Of a stretch of 64,000 nucleotides of DNA, positions 23,079-33,822 are shown one piece after another. Every line of letters begins with the position of its first letter. Within the stretch, counting starts at the first letter, position 1. Under the pieces are notes generated by a model. The model saw only the letters and a list, made by a program, of their open reading frames with translations. It made no database searches and was not told the origin of the DNA. The translations under genes and the position numbers were made by a program. This DNA comes from Trichobilharzia szidati (Eukaryota; Platyhelminthes; Trematoda; Strigeidida; Schistosomatidae): contig OX235272.1 of NCBI GenBank assembly GCA_944472155.2, positions 92,820,020-92,884,019 on the forward strand, given 5' to 3'.

Positions 23079-23470
23079 ACGACTTTATGCTGACTGAGTG
23101 AAGCAGAAGATTTCCAAACTGGTTTCAGGTTGATGAAGGCGTATCTTGCCCTTCCGATTATAACTGGCTTTGACATCTTCATCCTTTCCGGTCGCCTGTA
23201 GTTGAAACGATGCTTCCTGGCCAGATAAGTGAAGGAGGTAACCTCTGTTAAATCTCTTCCGTTGATGGTGACTGGTGCTGGTTGTTTAACTTCATCACAT
23301 CCGTCTTCTCCATGTTCATTTGGAGTCATGTCTTGACTGCCAGCCAGCCTCTTCTACCAGTTTGTTAGTTTCCGCCTGTAAGTCTTCGAGTTTGTGTGAC
23401 ATTAAATATACATCATCCACGCGCTAAATCCAGATCTTCGCCGACGTATAAACAGAGGGCGAATACTTCT
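23079..23470 (-). mobile_element. RTE-clade LINE fragment
   Basis: Minus-strand frames give LDLAR (near the FADD site, frameshifted), TPNEHGEDGCDEVKQPAPVT, INGRDLTEVTSFTYLA, IGRARYAFINLKPVWKSSAS. These are the conserved RTE RT C-terminal blocks. Truncated by the SINE-B at 22745-23078. Confidence 0.82.
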
Positions 23471-24009
23471 GTCCAGTCAATCAACAGGGAAATCCAAACT
23501 GGATTAAAAATAATCTGTTTCTAATGTTGAAAAAATAAAAATTTTGGAAAAAAAACACGAATTCAATAGCATTCATTTCTGCTTAAGTGTTAATTAATCC
23601 TCTTTCTCTGGGATACAGAATCCAAGTTAAACATAAACCTATTGAAACATACATTGTCACCTTAGCCTTCATTCAGCCGACTTCATTATCAGAAGTAATG
23701 TTAATATGTTCTCTTTATTTTCACCTTGTTAATTTCATTATGCCTAATGCTACATTTGCTTTCTCGCTTGCTTGTTTACAGATTTTGTGTTTAAATAAAT
23801 ACAAATAGGTGTTTATGAAAATCTATGCAGCATACTGAACGTGTTAATATATTGATGAATGTAACCATAAGATGTATTTGATTACTAATGTGTGAAGTTA
23901 AATGACTGAAGACAATCTATCGTAAAGCATAAACCTGGATGTGATATTGACTAGTACTCATAAAAAAGGTGTATGTGTGTGTGACATCTGTAACTATATG
24001 TAGTCGAAT
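23471..24009. other. Unassigned AT-rich DNA
   Basis: No recognised feature. Confidence 0.4.
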
Positions 24010-24445
24010 TTAATTTGTGGATGGTGACTAGCAGTGGAATTCAGGATGTGCAGATGCTTCGGCGATGCACTTCGGTCCAATCAGTCGACGGGAAAATCTC
24101 AAATTCAATTAAATTAATATGACCCGCTGCACAAGAGGTGGCTCTCATGGCCCAAGTGGTCTAGTGGATAACGCTTTGGAGTTTGAAACTATGGGCACTG
24201 GGTTCGAGCCTTGGTGGGAACATCATCACTCACTGAGAAATGCAGGTACATCCATCCGACGAGTCCCAAATAGGACGAAATGCGCATCCCGGATTCCACT
24301 GCTAGTCACCATCCACAAATTAAATTCTAATTAAATGCCCAGACATCATCGAAGTAACTGCACAAGAAGCCGACATGTCAACCTGAGACCGAGCACTTCG
24401 GTCCAATCAATCGACCGGAAAATCTCAAATTCAATTAAATATATG
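24010..24445 (+). mobile_element. SM-alpha-like SINE (SINE-A) with flanking partial copies
   Basis: Full plus copy about 24100-24445: head with A box TGGTCTAGTGG and B box GGGTTCGAGCC, then a ribozyme CGACGAGTCCCAAATAGGAC, GAAATGCGCATC, CCGGATTCCACTG. Stem II is perfect and GAAA is present. U4 is C, so the core is CCGACGA. The cleavage triplet is ATC. The 3' phrase CACTTCGGTCCAATCA occurs both before (24070) and after (24398) the copy, and 24010-24045 is a short minus piece (GTGACTAGCAGTGGAATTC on plus). This fits two units plus an inverted scrap. Closely matches the known schistosome SM-alpha design. Confidence 0.8.
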
Positions 24446-24834
24446 TAGTGGAATTAGAGATTCTGGAGATTCTACTGCTCCAGTTATTGACGTTACTGAT
24501 GAACTATATTTAGATCGTGACTGAATTCCTATCAAAATGTGTTAGATACATTGATTATTAATCACTGAGGCATAGACAGTGAGTGTCATATTGGTTTAGA
24601 CCTTAAATACACAAAAACCTAAGGCGCCCGCCTCCCATTGATTGTTTCCAATCACCTAATATTAATATTTAAAGCTCACCGTAATGCCTAATCCCATATC
24701 ACAAAGTTAATAGACAGAATTTAGTCAAAACTAAGGATTAGTTTAAAAAGAAGTGGACTGTTTTTCAATGTTTTAAATAACACTGACTTCATTTCCAGAT
24801 GGATATCAAGCAACAAGAAACTATGAGAACGAAC
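24446..24834. other. Unassigned DNA
   Basis: No recognised feature. Confidence 0.4.
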
Positions 24835-25600
24835 CTATAGGAACATAGGGCTTCAAACGCACGTCTCCATTTCGTGCGGCTCTCTGTCAACGTTTTCACT
24901 TCAATGCACGTCTGCCCACATGCTTTCATCTCCTCTTTACATGACCTCCTCCATGTCATCCCACCCTCGCACTGAGGACCAACTCGCCGCTTCCTATTCG
25001 GGTTCCAGTAGAATAATTACCTGGCGTGTGATGTCACTCACTTGATGGTTTTTTCGAAATATGGCTAATCCACCTCCATTTCTTCCTGCATATTTCTTGC
25101 ACAGTTTGTTCCTGCTGAGTTGGTTCGTTCATTGCTAGAGATCTCCCCCTGTTGCCGATCTTTTTTTACCAGCCATCTGATCTTGAGTAGTATTGTGCGG
25201 AGACAGGCGTTGGTGAAGGTGTGTAGTTTGTTCAAAGTGCCTTTCGTGATACGCCAAGTCTCTGATCCGTATAGTAGCACTGACTTCACATTGAAGTTGA
25301 AAATCCTGATCTTATTTTTCATGTTGAGTGCTGTTGTTCTTCACACAAACTTGAGAGTAATGAAAGCTTGCCTTGCCTTCCCAACCCTCGTTGCTTTGAT
25401 ATCCTCATTAGTTCTGTCCACCTGTAGTTGAAACGATGCTTCCCAGGTAGGTAAAGGAGGTAGTTTCTTTTAGGTTCCTTCCATTTATGTTGATTGTTGT
25501 CTGTTGTTGTTACCGTTGGCAAGGAATCTTCATTACCTCTGTTTTCTCTATGTCCACCAGAAGTTCTATCTTTGATGCTTCTTCTGCCAATTTGTTGCTT
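24835..25600 (-). mobile_element. RTE-clade LINE, RT C-terminus and 3' end
   Basis: Minus strand: KIEL-type linker, ININ-type block, FTYLPGKHRFNYRWTELMRI, GRQGKLSLLSSLCEEQQHST, then MKNKIRIFNFNVKSVLLYGS, ETWRITKGTLNKLHTFTNAC, LRTILLKIRWLVKKDR, and a tail to AEALCSYRF-type coding near 24845. The SVLLYGSETW block is the diagnostic RTE motif. Same subfamily as 17277-18080. Frameshifted. Confidence 0.85.
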
Positions 25601-25934
25601 TTCACTTACACTTTAAATTCCTATCACAATTTTCTTCTGTTCTTCTTGTATTCCGTTGTTTCACTGACAAACGTTCATTTTTGACTTTTTATGATTTCAT
25701 GACCTTTCTTATGATTTCTATTACCTTAGGTTTTAGTAGTGCTTTTCTAATTTGCTACTGTATTTACGAAATCTTGTTCATTTCACTTCACTAAATTCCC
25801 TATATTTATTATTATTATTATTATACAGTCATTTACCAATAGTACTTTTAAGTTTACATAACACCGTTATTATTTTACAATCATTATTATTGTCGTTATT
25901 TTCAATCTTGAACTTACGTCTAGTCCATCTCCCA
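25601..25934. other. Unassigned T-rich DNA
   Basis: Has (TTA)n at 25807-25825 and short related runs. No coding signal. Confidence 0.4.
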
Positions 25935-26017
25935 CCAGGTTTTCCACTGGTTCTCTAACTGATATCAGCTCATGATGAAATCCTGTAACCAATCAATCAA
26001 ATCCCTACAACCAATAC
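25935..26017 (+). mobile_element. SINE-B 3' tail fragment
   Basis: CCAGGTTTTCCACTGGTTCT, CTAACTGATATCAGCTCATG and ATGAAATCCTGTAACC match the tail seen at 39660 and 45060. Confidence 0.7.
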
Positions 26018-26245
26018 TCGAAAATGGAGATAGATTGGGAGCCAGGTCATCGCTCCGGTGAAACCCAAATGGGAAAACACAAGTTGGGTTTGAGTCCGAG
26101 TTCAACTTGGAGGAGGTTATTTAGAGAAGAAAAATGAGAGCTTGTGGAAAATCGTAGAGTCAACTAAAAATGATTGTAGATAACAGAATGAAACTGGAAT
26201 GGGCTGCTGAAGCCCTGCGTTCCGGTTGGAACCTAAGGTAATAAT
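26018..26245 (+). mobile_element. RTE-clade LINE 3' end
   Basis: Begins with a decayed RTE C-terminal tail (GGTCATCGCTCCGGTGAAAC onwards), runs through the GAGGAGGTTATTTAG region and ends GAAGCCCTGCGTTCCGGTTG, AACCTAAGGTAATAATA. Only the last ~220 bases of the element remain. Confidence 0.75.
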
Positions 26246-26894
26246 ATATGTATACCTCTGCTTGGCGAATACATAGAAAAATGTGCAAAACTTTACAATG
26301 AGTAGTCTTTCTGATCAGAAGTGTGCTAAGTATAACCACCACTCATTACATGAGCTTAAGAAATTCATTATGCCAATTAGCCAACCAGAATTCGAGTGGT
26401 TTGAACTGATTTGGATCTCTAGACTGAATCAAAGGGGTACACCGATGATCAACTAAGTACCAAACGAGTGAAATTGCCATCCGGCCTTTAGATCACTTCT
26501 GTTTGACTAACAAGTACTACTGTTCAACGCGAGTAGTTGGGAGCTATTCACATCAGTCAAGTCTGTAAATATTGTTTATCCTCCTGGAAAATAGTTTACT
26601 TCTTCATGAACTGAGTTGTATTCACTTTCTCTTTTTCTTCATTTTTCACTTGATAAATCAAAAACTCACTGATGATGAATGACCTATATAAAAATTTAAG
26701 GTTATGTAGCATCAAATTCATCGATAAGTCACCCTGATTAGTTATTTACTCTAATGAGTTAAAACAAAACATTTCAGTAATTAGGACTGTTGACTTTTTA
26801 TACAAGATAGTTTATCTTATTGAAGTTCAGTAACAGAATTACTTGAGTTATTTGGGATTTTCAAGGGTTGATTTATAGGAATTTAATTTGAGTC
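26246..26894. other. Unassigned DNA with a foldback-repeat scrap
   Basis: About 26485-26560 (TTTAGATCACTTCTGTTTGA, CGAGTAGTTGGGAGCTATTC, ACATCAGTCAA) resembles one arm of the foldback repeat at 50918-51225. The rest is unrecognised. Confidence 0.4.
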
Positions 26895-27220
26895 AAGGCA
26901 GATTTCATCACGAGCCGATATCAGCTTAGAGGATAACTGAAAATCAGGAAGTGATGAACAGGTGCTTGTTTCCACTTTGGGACTCTTTAGCAGTACACAC
27001 TCATGATCACACCACTAGGGATGGAATCCAGATTATTAGGCTACCACTTTGACGATTCAGCTACTGCTGGTACTAAATCTAGTAGCCCATGAATTCTAAC
27101 TTCTAATAATTCATGGTATACACTTCCAGCGTCAGCCAGTGTCAGTAGTGAACATCTTGTGATAAGTCGTGAACTGTGGCATCCAGTAAGTGGATTGTCA
27201 GAACAGATGCTCACTAGTGA
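26895..27220 (-). mobile_element. SINE-B, decayed
   Basis: Plus-strand order GCCGATATCAGCTTAGAGG, TTTCCACTTTGGGACTCTTT, AGCAGTACACACTC, GATGGAATCC, CATGAATTCTAACTTC, GATGCTCACTAGTGAC. The head and ribozyme are both decayed (GAAA broken). Confidence 0.65.
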
Positions 27221-27254
27221 CATCCGTTGAAAGTGGCCTTATATTTTCAGGAAC

Positions 27255-27317
27255 TGGCAGAAGTTAGAATCCGTGAGACACTAGATTCTGTCCCAGTGGC
27301 TGAATAGTTGACGGGTT
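27255..27317 (+). mobile_element. SINE-B head fragment
   Basis: GGCAGAAGTTAGAATCCGTG, then GTCCCAGTGGCTGAATAG: the 5' region and A box, cut before the B box where the RTE begins. Confidence 0.6.
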
Positions 27318-28440
27318 CGTCTTGTATACTGAAGGTTTTCCTGGATTACGGGTGATTATTGCAGAAGTGATCCACAACGGAAAACTCAACGAGGCGTTTG
27401 AAGTGCATACAGGAGTAAGACAAGGCTGGGTGCCTATTATCACCGATGATATTCTTAATTGTTGTGGACTGGATTACGCATCAGACTGTTGGGGGCGAGG
27501 AGTCAGAAATACGCTGGATGACCGATAAGAAGACTCTAGAAAACCTGGATTTCGCAGATGATATATGTCTAATGTCAGACAAACTCGAAGACTCGCAGGC
27601 AGGCGAAAACCAAAAGACTGGCAGAAGACGCGAGCAGCGAAAACAGGACTTCAGGTGAACATAGAGAAGACGGAGGTGATGAAGATAACCAACCAACCAG
27701 CAGCAACAGCAACTCAACAACAACAACCAGCACCAATCACCATCAACGGGAAACATTTGATAGGAGTTACCTCCTTCAATTATCTAGGAAGCACGGTTTC
27801 AACCACAGGCAGTTGGAGCGGATGAAGACGTCAAAGCCAGACAGAATCGGAAAGGTAAGATACGCCTTCATCAACCTGAAACGAGTTTTGAAATCTTCTG
27901 CACTCCGCCTCAGTATAAAGAAGAAAATGCGGATTTTCAACACCAATATGAAGTCGGTCCTTTTATACTGGTCAGAAACTTGCGTTGCGAGTGACGAAAA
28001 GCATTTCCAACAGTCTGCTGCATACTTTTATCAACATCTGTCACCTTCGCTGGCTGGCTCCATACTAAGGATCAAATGGTCGATCGGCCGGCCAGAAAGA
28101 ATTAGTAAGAAGAAACTCTGGCTGGGAAAAAACCAGCCAAGAGCGATTGCTCAACAAAATGTAGGAGAAAATGGAGATGGATCGGGTATACATTGAGGAA
28201 ACTGTCGAATAACATCGCGCGTAATGCAGGCCATTGCTCTAGTGGAATCCGAATGGGGAGCGACGAGTGGGTCGTTGGTGCGAGGTTGACATGGAGGAGA
28301 TCGTGTGAGTTGGAGGAGGAGATGAGAGATAATTGGCAGTCGTGAACCACGCTGAAGAGGACTTCAGAAAATAGAAGAAAGTGGAGATGTGTTGTTGAAG
28401 TCCTATGCTCCACTCGGATCTCAAGGGAATAATAATAATA
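27318..28440 (+). pseudogene. RTE-clade LINE: RT active site to 3' end
   Basis: The longest RTE stretch. Plus frames: FEVHTGVRQG (27398-27427), ILNCC-type / FLIVVDWITHQ, TLENLDFADDICLMSDKLED (27533-27592; FADD catalytic Asp pair kept), GLQVNIEKTEVMKITNQPAA, TINGKHLIGVTSFNYLGSTV, IGKVRYAFINLKRVLKSSA, a decayed LLYWSETC, ILRIKWSIGRPERISKKKLW and MEMDRVYI. It ends ATGCTCCACTCGG, CAAGGG and an (AAT)n tail (28428-28440). Frames shift near 27440, 27650 and 27825 with many stops, so it is dead. The N-terminal endonuclease is absent. Confidence 0.88.
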
Positions 28441-28774
28441 AGGACTCAGGAATTGATGACTGTTTAGAAGGAGGTGATCAGAATAGCTAACTTACACGGC
28501 AAAACACATCATCATTCACTCAATGATTTGGAGTTCATTTTACCAATGAACTACTTGCAATTAATTATTAGGGTGTAATAGTCACCACTTATGATTCCGA
28601 TTTTAAGGAATTTATCTTGTAAGCGTATGGTGAGACTCAGTTTGAAAGAAGATATTGCAATTCCCCGTCTGAGGTGAAACAGCTGTCAAATACTCGTCAG
28701 AAGTAAATCCCTGTGCCAACTTCAGTCTAAGTTATTTTTTTCAACTATACTAGATTGTTATATGTATGCAAATT
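28441..28774. other. Unassigned DNA
   Basis: Short phrase GAAGGAGGTGATCAGAATAG at 28469 vaguely recalls the foldback repeat of 51 kb; otherwise nothing. Confidence 0.35.
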
Positions 28775-29365
28775 TAGGGAGAATATTTAAATAAATGTAT
28801 CCGCAGGAGCAGTTACATTGGAAGAACAGAAAGAAGGGCATATCTCCGATTTTCTAAACATGTACCGAAAAGCCTACGTCTCTCACAGGAACAAATACTT
28901 TAAGCAGTGCCATCGGTGGACGTCACAAGATCGTTCAAAATTATCAATAGGCAAAAGAGTTCAATTCTCCTTAAGTTTGCCAAAGTAATCTCCATCAAGC
29001 ACCTGAAATCCGATTTATACGTTCAGAAAGAAGCAGTTATCAGTATTTCATAGCCCTGCCCAGTAACTGGATGTTTACATCCTCTCTTTCATCTGATTAC
29101 CTAATGTCGAAAGTTTCAATTGTGTATGATCATTATTGTTCGGGATAAAGTGTTTATTATTTATTGATTTTTGTTTAAAAATGAACTCTGTTCAAGTATG
29201 TTAAAATTATTTCTGTAGGTATACTTAATAACGACTTTGGCCTGTAAGCAGCTGAGCTGATGAGAAGCCAACGAAATAAACAATGACGGTACCATTTTAT
29301 TCTGCACAAACCGCTGTTGTTCTTGCTTTATTCAAATTCATTAAGGGGAATGAATAAATGTATGA
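28775..29365 (+). mobile_element. PLE 3' part with GIY-YIG remnant
   Basis: Plus frames give SSYIGRTERRAYLRFSKHVP, KSLRLSQEQIL, FKIINRQKSSILLKFAKVIS and IKHLKSDLYVQKEAVISIS, that is the YIG half of GIY-YIG through to the C-terminus. The 3' UTR has GAGCTGATGAGAAGCC AACGAAATAAAC (29254-29281), a hammerhead-like core with weak stem II, and the shared end block ATTCTGCACAAACC. 5'-truncated inside the nuclease. Confidence 0.82.
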
Positions 29366-30914
29366 AATAGTTAAATAAGCTTATTCATAAAATAGATCTC
29401 CCCATTATTTAGGTGGATATGACTGACCATATTGGTAATAATAATAATAACGATAAGGCACTTCATTCTATGGCATAGAATCCCATTGGGACATTACCAC
29501 TATAAGCTCCTAAAAGATTGACTTAATCTGTCTACCTATTCGAAAAAAAACCGAAACCCCACCTGTATACATTTATTTTCATTTCACATTGAAAGGACCA
29601 TCCAAATATAAAATTTTTGATTAATCGGTTTAAAATAATTGTGAACAGAAGTGAATAACTTTCATTAAAAAGGTCATTTCTTTTTCTATAATCCTTTCTA
29701 ACTTTGTCTACTCTCCCACCCCACTCCATCAACAACAAAGATAAAACTGCACTTTACACACACTCACGCACAGTCTCCCTCTCTCTCGCCATGACTAAGA
29801 ACAGCAGCATTTTGGGCGATAAAAAAAGGTAAAAGGTAAGGGACAAGGGGGGCCTACTTAAGCCAGTGCACTAGCTCAAATACACAGACACAACCACTTG
29901 AGACATTTAAATTATCTTCAAATACAAATAAATATAAATGTTGTTTACTTAAGTGGTTCCCTTCCCTCACAAGGGAAGGATAATTTGTCACAAATGATGC
30001 TAATCCCTCGAAATTATTGGGTAATCATTATAACTATTGTTATTATTATAATTCCCAAATGTCTTTAGGTAAGCTTCTTACCATACCTTCACAATTCTCT
30101 CTCTCTCCACTTTACTTAATCCTTTCTTTGATCACCAAATAAAAGAAAAATCTGAGAAAAAGGCAAATAAAAATACAGAGTGAATACTATCCAGACAGAA
30201 TGTCTTAGTGGTTAAAGTATGCAGATAGACAGAGATAGGCATAAATACTAATAACAATCATATGAGACAGTCAGACATTAAAGGTGAACAAGAGACAGAA
30301 AAAAGGGAAACCATGTCATAAATTTTTGTGAGTAATAATAATAATAATGAATAAATTAAAATTTTTTATTATTATTCACATTCACAAGCACCCATGCACA
30401 CATACACGCACACGAACTCAGACACAAGTTAGGCCAGCCTACCTGTTGTAGCTTTTGTTGCTGCTGTTATGATTTATTACTGTGTGTAATCCCCACCTGT
30501 TGAATATTTGAAACCATTAAGAGGAAGTAGAATCTTTTTATATTATTTGAATATCCCCATAAATTTATTTATTTATTCTATTCTATTCTCCTCTTTTTTT
30601 CATAAATGGTCGATTTAATTTAATGGTATGAATATTCCCTGTCATGGGACATAATAGACACAGCGTTTTTCAGTCTGATTTGTCAATGAATGTGTATTGT
30701 GCTCATGCATGTATACCAAATGGAAGGTGTGAACATTAGCGAGCGGTATTATCTATCATTAATTACACCGTTTTTCATTTCATCCCAGAGAAACACATTA
30801 ATCATAAAAAGAATTATTCGATGACAAGGGAGAGAAAAAAAGTGTATTTTAGGGGAGAAAAAAAAATTTAGTCGAAAAAAAGAAACGAATTTTCACAGTT
30901 GACAAATTTAGAAT
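29366..30914. other. Unassigned AT-rich DNA with simple repeats
   Basis: No coding or tRNA signature in about 1.5 kb. Short AAT runs (29437, 30340), CACACA (30395-30410) and poly-A stretches near 30835-30880. The phrase ATTAATCATAAAAAGAATTA at about 30796 recurs at about 32853. Confidence 0.45.
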
Positions 30915-31100
30915 TTTAGGGGTTATTGAATTCCAGTGCATATGGCTGAATGGTCGATGAGCTTGATTTCGTGACCATAGAAGTTCCGGGATCGACCCGT
31001 GGTTAGATCGTGGGTGTATACTGATGAGAAGTCCCCAAAATAGGAGGTGATAGATTTCCAGTTCTCCCTGGTTCTTTCCAATGTCATAAGAAAAAGACGT
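30915..31100 (+). mobile_element. SINE-B, divergent copy
   Basis: A box TGGCTGAATGG (30945-30955), B-box relic GGGATCGACCC, then ACTGATGAGAAGTCCCCAAA and ATAGGAGGTGATAG: the 5' half of the core (CTGATGA) is kept and the GAAA half is lost. Ends in a TTTCCAATGTC tail. Confidence 0.65.
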
Positions 31101-31149
31101 AAACAGTGAAGGCAGTTCTCTTTTCGACGATTCATTTTCATAAGCTGTG

Positions 31150-31370
31150 CAATCGTAAGGATATTTGTCGCAAATTGGTAGAAGTTAGAATTCATGTGAT
31201 GGCCGTTGAATCAGGTCCCAGAGGCTTAATGGCCTACATGCTAGCTCGCCTTGTAACCAGAATGTCCAATACTCCCTGGTGGCTTTCCAATAGTTCTCTA
31301 ACGAATGCCAGCTCATGATGAAATCCTTCAATAAATCAAACGAAATCCCTACAAACCAATACTTGTAATT
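31150..31370 (+). mobile_element. SINE-B with internal deletion
   Basis: Has the 5' region (GGTAGAAGTTAGAATTCATG) and the head to CTTGTAACCAGAA, then jumps to TGTCCAATACTCCCTGG. The whole B box and ribozyme up to the GTC cleavage triplet are missing; the right breakpoint lies at the cleavage site. The tail is intact. Just upstream (31110-31155) is a PLE end motif (AGTTCTCTTTTCGACGATTC). Confidence 0.75.
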
Positions 31371-31379
31371 ATCAATAGT

Positions 31380-31625
31380 TAGTTTGTAAGGAGTAGATTT
31401 GTTTTTTACGAGTTTGACCACGGATTGATATCAGTTAGAGAACCATTGAAAACCACCAGGGAGCTGTTTCATCCTGGTTTGGGAATCATTGGACGTACGC
31501 CTCCACCTCCAGCGTTCCAAACCAGGATCTTATGGCTACAAGGCAAGCTCGTATGCCATTCAGCCACTGGGACCTGATTCAATGGTCAGTCTATGAATTC
31601 TAACTTCTACCAATTCGTGATTTTG
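31380..31625 (-). mobile_element. SINE-B (tail to tail with the preceding copy)
   Basis: Plus order TAGTTTGTAAGGAGTAGATT, GATATCAGTTAGAGAACC, CTGTTTCATCCTGGTTTGGG, GCGTTCCAAACC, AGCCACTGGGACC, CTTCTACCAATTCGTGAT. On minus the head B box is decayed (GGTTTGGAACG) and the core reads CCAATGA with GATGAAAC. Confidence 0.75.
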
Positions 31626-31630
31626 TATTT

Positions 31631-32340
31631 GTGTGTGTGTGTCCATTAAATCTGCCAAACGAAAATACAGTTAGTAAGTTCAGATAAATTGGATGTTGAT
31701 ATAAGAAGGTAGTAACAAAAGTAATGAGTTGTCACAAATGATTGTTAAAGAAGAGTTACGTAATAACATGAAATTTCGATGTGCTCAAGGTGGACATGGA
31801 AACAAAATAGCATACGGAATTACGCAAGAGTTTTAAGTAGTCAGAAAAATAAGCATACAAGCAAAAGTTAGGTGAAATCAACAGAGTTGTTACCATGGTA
31901 ATAGAAGTGGTTGAATAGTTTTCTTTTGTATGCATAGTTCTGGTTCTTCTAAATGAATGGCTAGGGCTTCTGCAATGCAAAGGAGACGGAAACGTATTGT
32001 CTTTGGTAGATTGTTCTTCACTTTGTAGATTGCTTTGAAGGAAGCGTTTGTTGAGATGGAATGACCAGTGTTGACGAGATGTTCGATTATTGCACTCCTT
32101 ATACGGTAACTACTGTCTTTTTGCAGCCACGCAGGATAGTATTCTTTGACCCTTTTTGACAGGATGCGAGTCGAACGACCGATGTACCTGTTTCCACAGC
32201 AACAGGTGAACTGATATATATATATATATATATCGTTTGTGACAACTCATCACCTTTGTTACTACCCTCTTATATCAACATCCAGTTCATCTGAACTTAC
32301 CAATTGTATTTTCGTTTGGCAAATTTAATGTACACACACA
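31631..32340 (-). mobile_element. Short PLE with ~110-bp inverted ends
   Basis: Arms 31631-31742 and 32232-32340 are imperfect inverted repeats (GCCAAACGAAAATACA and its complement near both outer ends). Between them the minus strand encodes, with few breaks, YQFTCCCGNRYIGRSTRILS, KRVKEYYPAWLQKDSSYRIR, AIIEHLVNTGHSI, FRLLCIAEALAIHLEEPEL and CIQKKTIQPLLLPW, a PLE GIY-YIG domain with its CCC and R..E motif, in frame over about 110 residues. The RT is absent. Beyond the right arm a PLE terminal motif occurs on plus (32380-32415). Confidence 0.82.
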
Positions 32341-32359
32341 TATAAAACAACCATATATA

Positions 32360-32425
32360 TTTACGATTATACATTTATGAAAATGAATTCGCCGCCGAAA
32401 AGAGACTCTTCGCTGAACTACTGGT
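32360..32425 (+). other. PLE terminal motif
   Basis: GATTATACATTTATGAAAAT, GAATTCGCCGCCGAAAAGAG, ACTCTTCGCTGAAC, then GAATGGGGATTTTTC. The GAAA plus palindromic AAGAGACTCTT stem resembles a hammerhead 3' half; the 5' half is not canonical. Confidence 0.45.
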
Positions 32426-32455
32426 CGAATGGGGATTTTTCATGAATTCGTCATT

Positions 32456-32660
32456 TAGCGCGACCACCAACCGATGTTATCGGAGGGAAATCCATCCTCA
32501 CACTTGACTAGATGGACCTCACTGGTCACCACTTCTGACTGACTAGCTATAAATCTAATCCTTATAAACCAGCTCTTGAAAATTAATCTGATACTCTTTA
32601 GTGATTTGCTACAGGACGGAGTTTCCTGGAGTTCTAGTCAAAAGTCGTGACTTGTAATTA
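32456..32660. mobile_element. Two SINE-B pieces in inverted contact
   Basis: 32456-32545 (GACCACCAACCGATGTTATC ... CTCACTGGTCACCACTTCTG) is the 5' region in minus sense. 32546-32660 (ATCTAATCCTTATAAACCAG, CTTGAAAATTAATCTGATAC, GAGTTCTAGTC) is the tail-to-head unit junction in plus sense. Neither contains a head or ribozyme. Confidence 0.6.
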
Positions 32661-33454
32661 TATTTAACAAAGAATTCCTAAGACCAATCAGATACTGGTA
32701 AAATTTGACCTTGGAAACGTATTACGTAGTGTTAGGTGTAGTCTAGATGGGGAGATTAATTGGAAATTAGAAAAGGGGGGCAGACGTTGGGCATGACGTA
32801 GTGTGTTCTCTCCACCGGATGTTGGATCTTCACAAAAATCTAACAAGTGAAATACATTAATCATAAAAAGAATTATTCAGTGAAAAGGCTAGAACAAAAT
32901 AATGTTTCATTTTTGAAAGTAAATACAATAGGAAAAAGAATTTTGGAAAATTCAGAGGATGAAAAGGTCTTTTTTGTCACAGTTAAATTTAAGATTGATT
33001 AATGAACAAGGAATATTCTTCTCGATAAATTCATCATCAGGTTCTACATTTATATGACAGCAATCATTAATTAATATTGCTATTAAGAACATTATTATTT
33101 TAAATTACACTGAATCACTAGTATCGACAGCCGATTACATTTCAGAATCATCAGTAAGAAAGAGATAATATGCATTAATGTAACACTAAACTGATTTCAA
33201 TATAGAAAATATCCCCATTTAGACATTTGAGAAAACAGAAAGATTGAGCGAAGAAATATTTACTTTTCAATTAGATCCTCTTCTATGGCTCTACTGATTG
33301 AATATCAGATAAATTAAGGGAAGTAAGGCAGAATTTATAGGTTCAGCAGTAGACTAGGGTATCAAAAGTGGCTGACTGGACCTGCTTCTTTTGCATACAT
33401 AACCCCTGGGGATCTAAGCGACTTGCAATTATATCCATTACAATCCTACAGGAT
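32661..33454. other. Unassigned DNA with one PLE-end hammerhead-like motif
   Basis: At 33003-33044 the minus strand has GAAC CTGATGA TGAATTTATC GAGAAGAATATTCCTT GTTC: stem I is 4 bp, but the GAAA is GAGA. The phrase ATTAATCATAAAAAGAATTA (32853) repeats 30796. Nothing coding. Confidence 0.45.
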
Positions 33455-33680
33455 GTCAATCACTATTCCAAATAGCTCAGTGGTAACACCTCTGACTGCA
33501 GCACCGGGTGACACGGGTTCGAGTCTCGGAAGGGATGTGGGTTCCTTCAGGGTTGCATATAGGTCTTGTTGATTGGTGACTGTCTTCTAACACATGAAAC
33601 CTGAGTGCAAGGCTTCTTGCTGATTGCCTCCAACCATCTAAGACTTGCAGTGGTTTGGACGGAAACACAGTATATTCAGC
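33455..33680 (+). mobile_element. tRNA-headed SINE, family D
   Basis: A clear head: A box TAGCTCAGTGG (33474-33484) and B box GGGTTCGAGTC, spaced about 30 bases apart, then the body TTCCTTCAGGGTTGCATATA, GTCTTGTTGATTGGTGACTG, CCTCCAACCATCTAAGAC shared with 3680-3895. No hammerhead core was seen. Confidence 0.75.
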
Positions 33681-33822
33681 TATCAGATTCACATGTGAAC
33701 GGAAGTCCCAAAGTAAGAATTCTGCCTTTAGATGACCTAATGACAAGAAGATCAGACAGTAGTATAAAAAGGAATTTGCATAAGAAAAGTACTTCGATCG
33801 GTCAATATAGAAATTTTCAATG

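Noticed and set aside
30796..32890. 40-base near-repeat ATTAATCATAAAAAGAATTA at two sites, considered as a TSD or attachment site
   Set aside because: The sites are 2 kb apart with unrelated material between and no shared element boundary; more likely two scraps of one PLE end.
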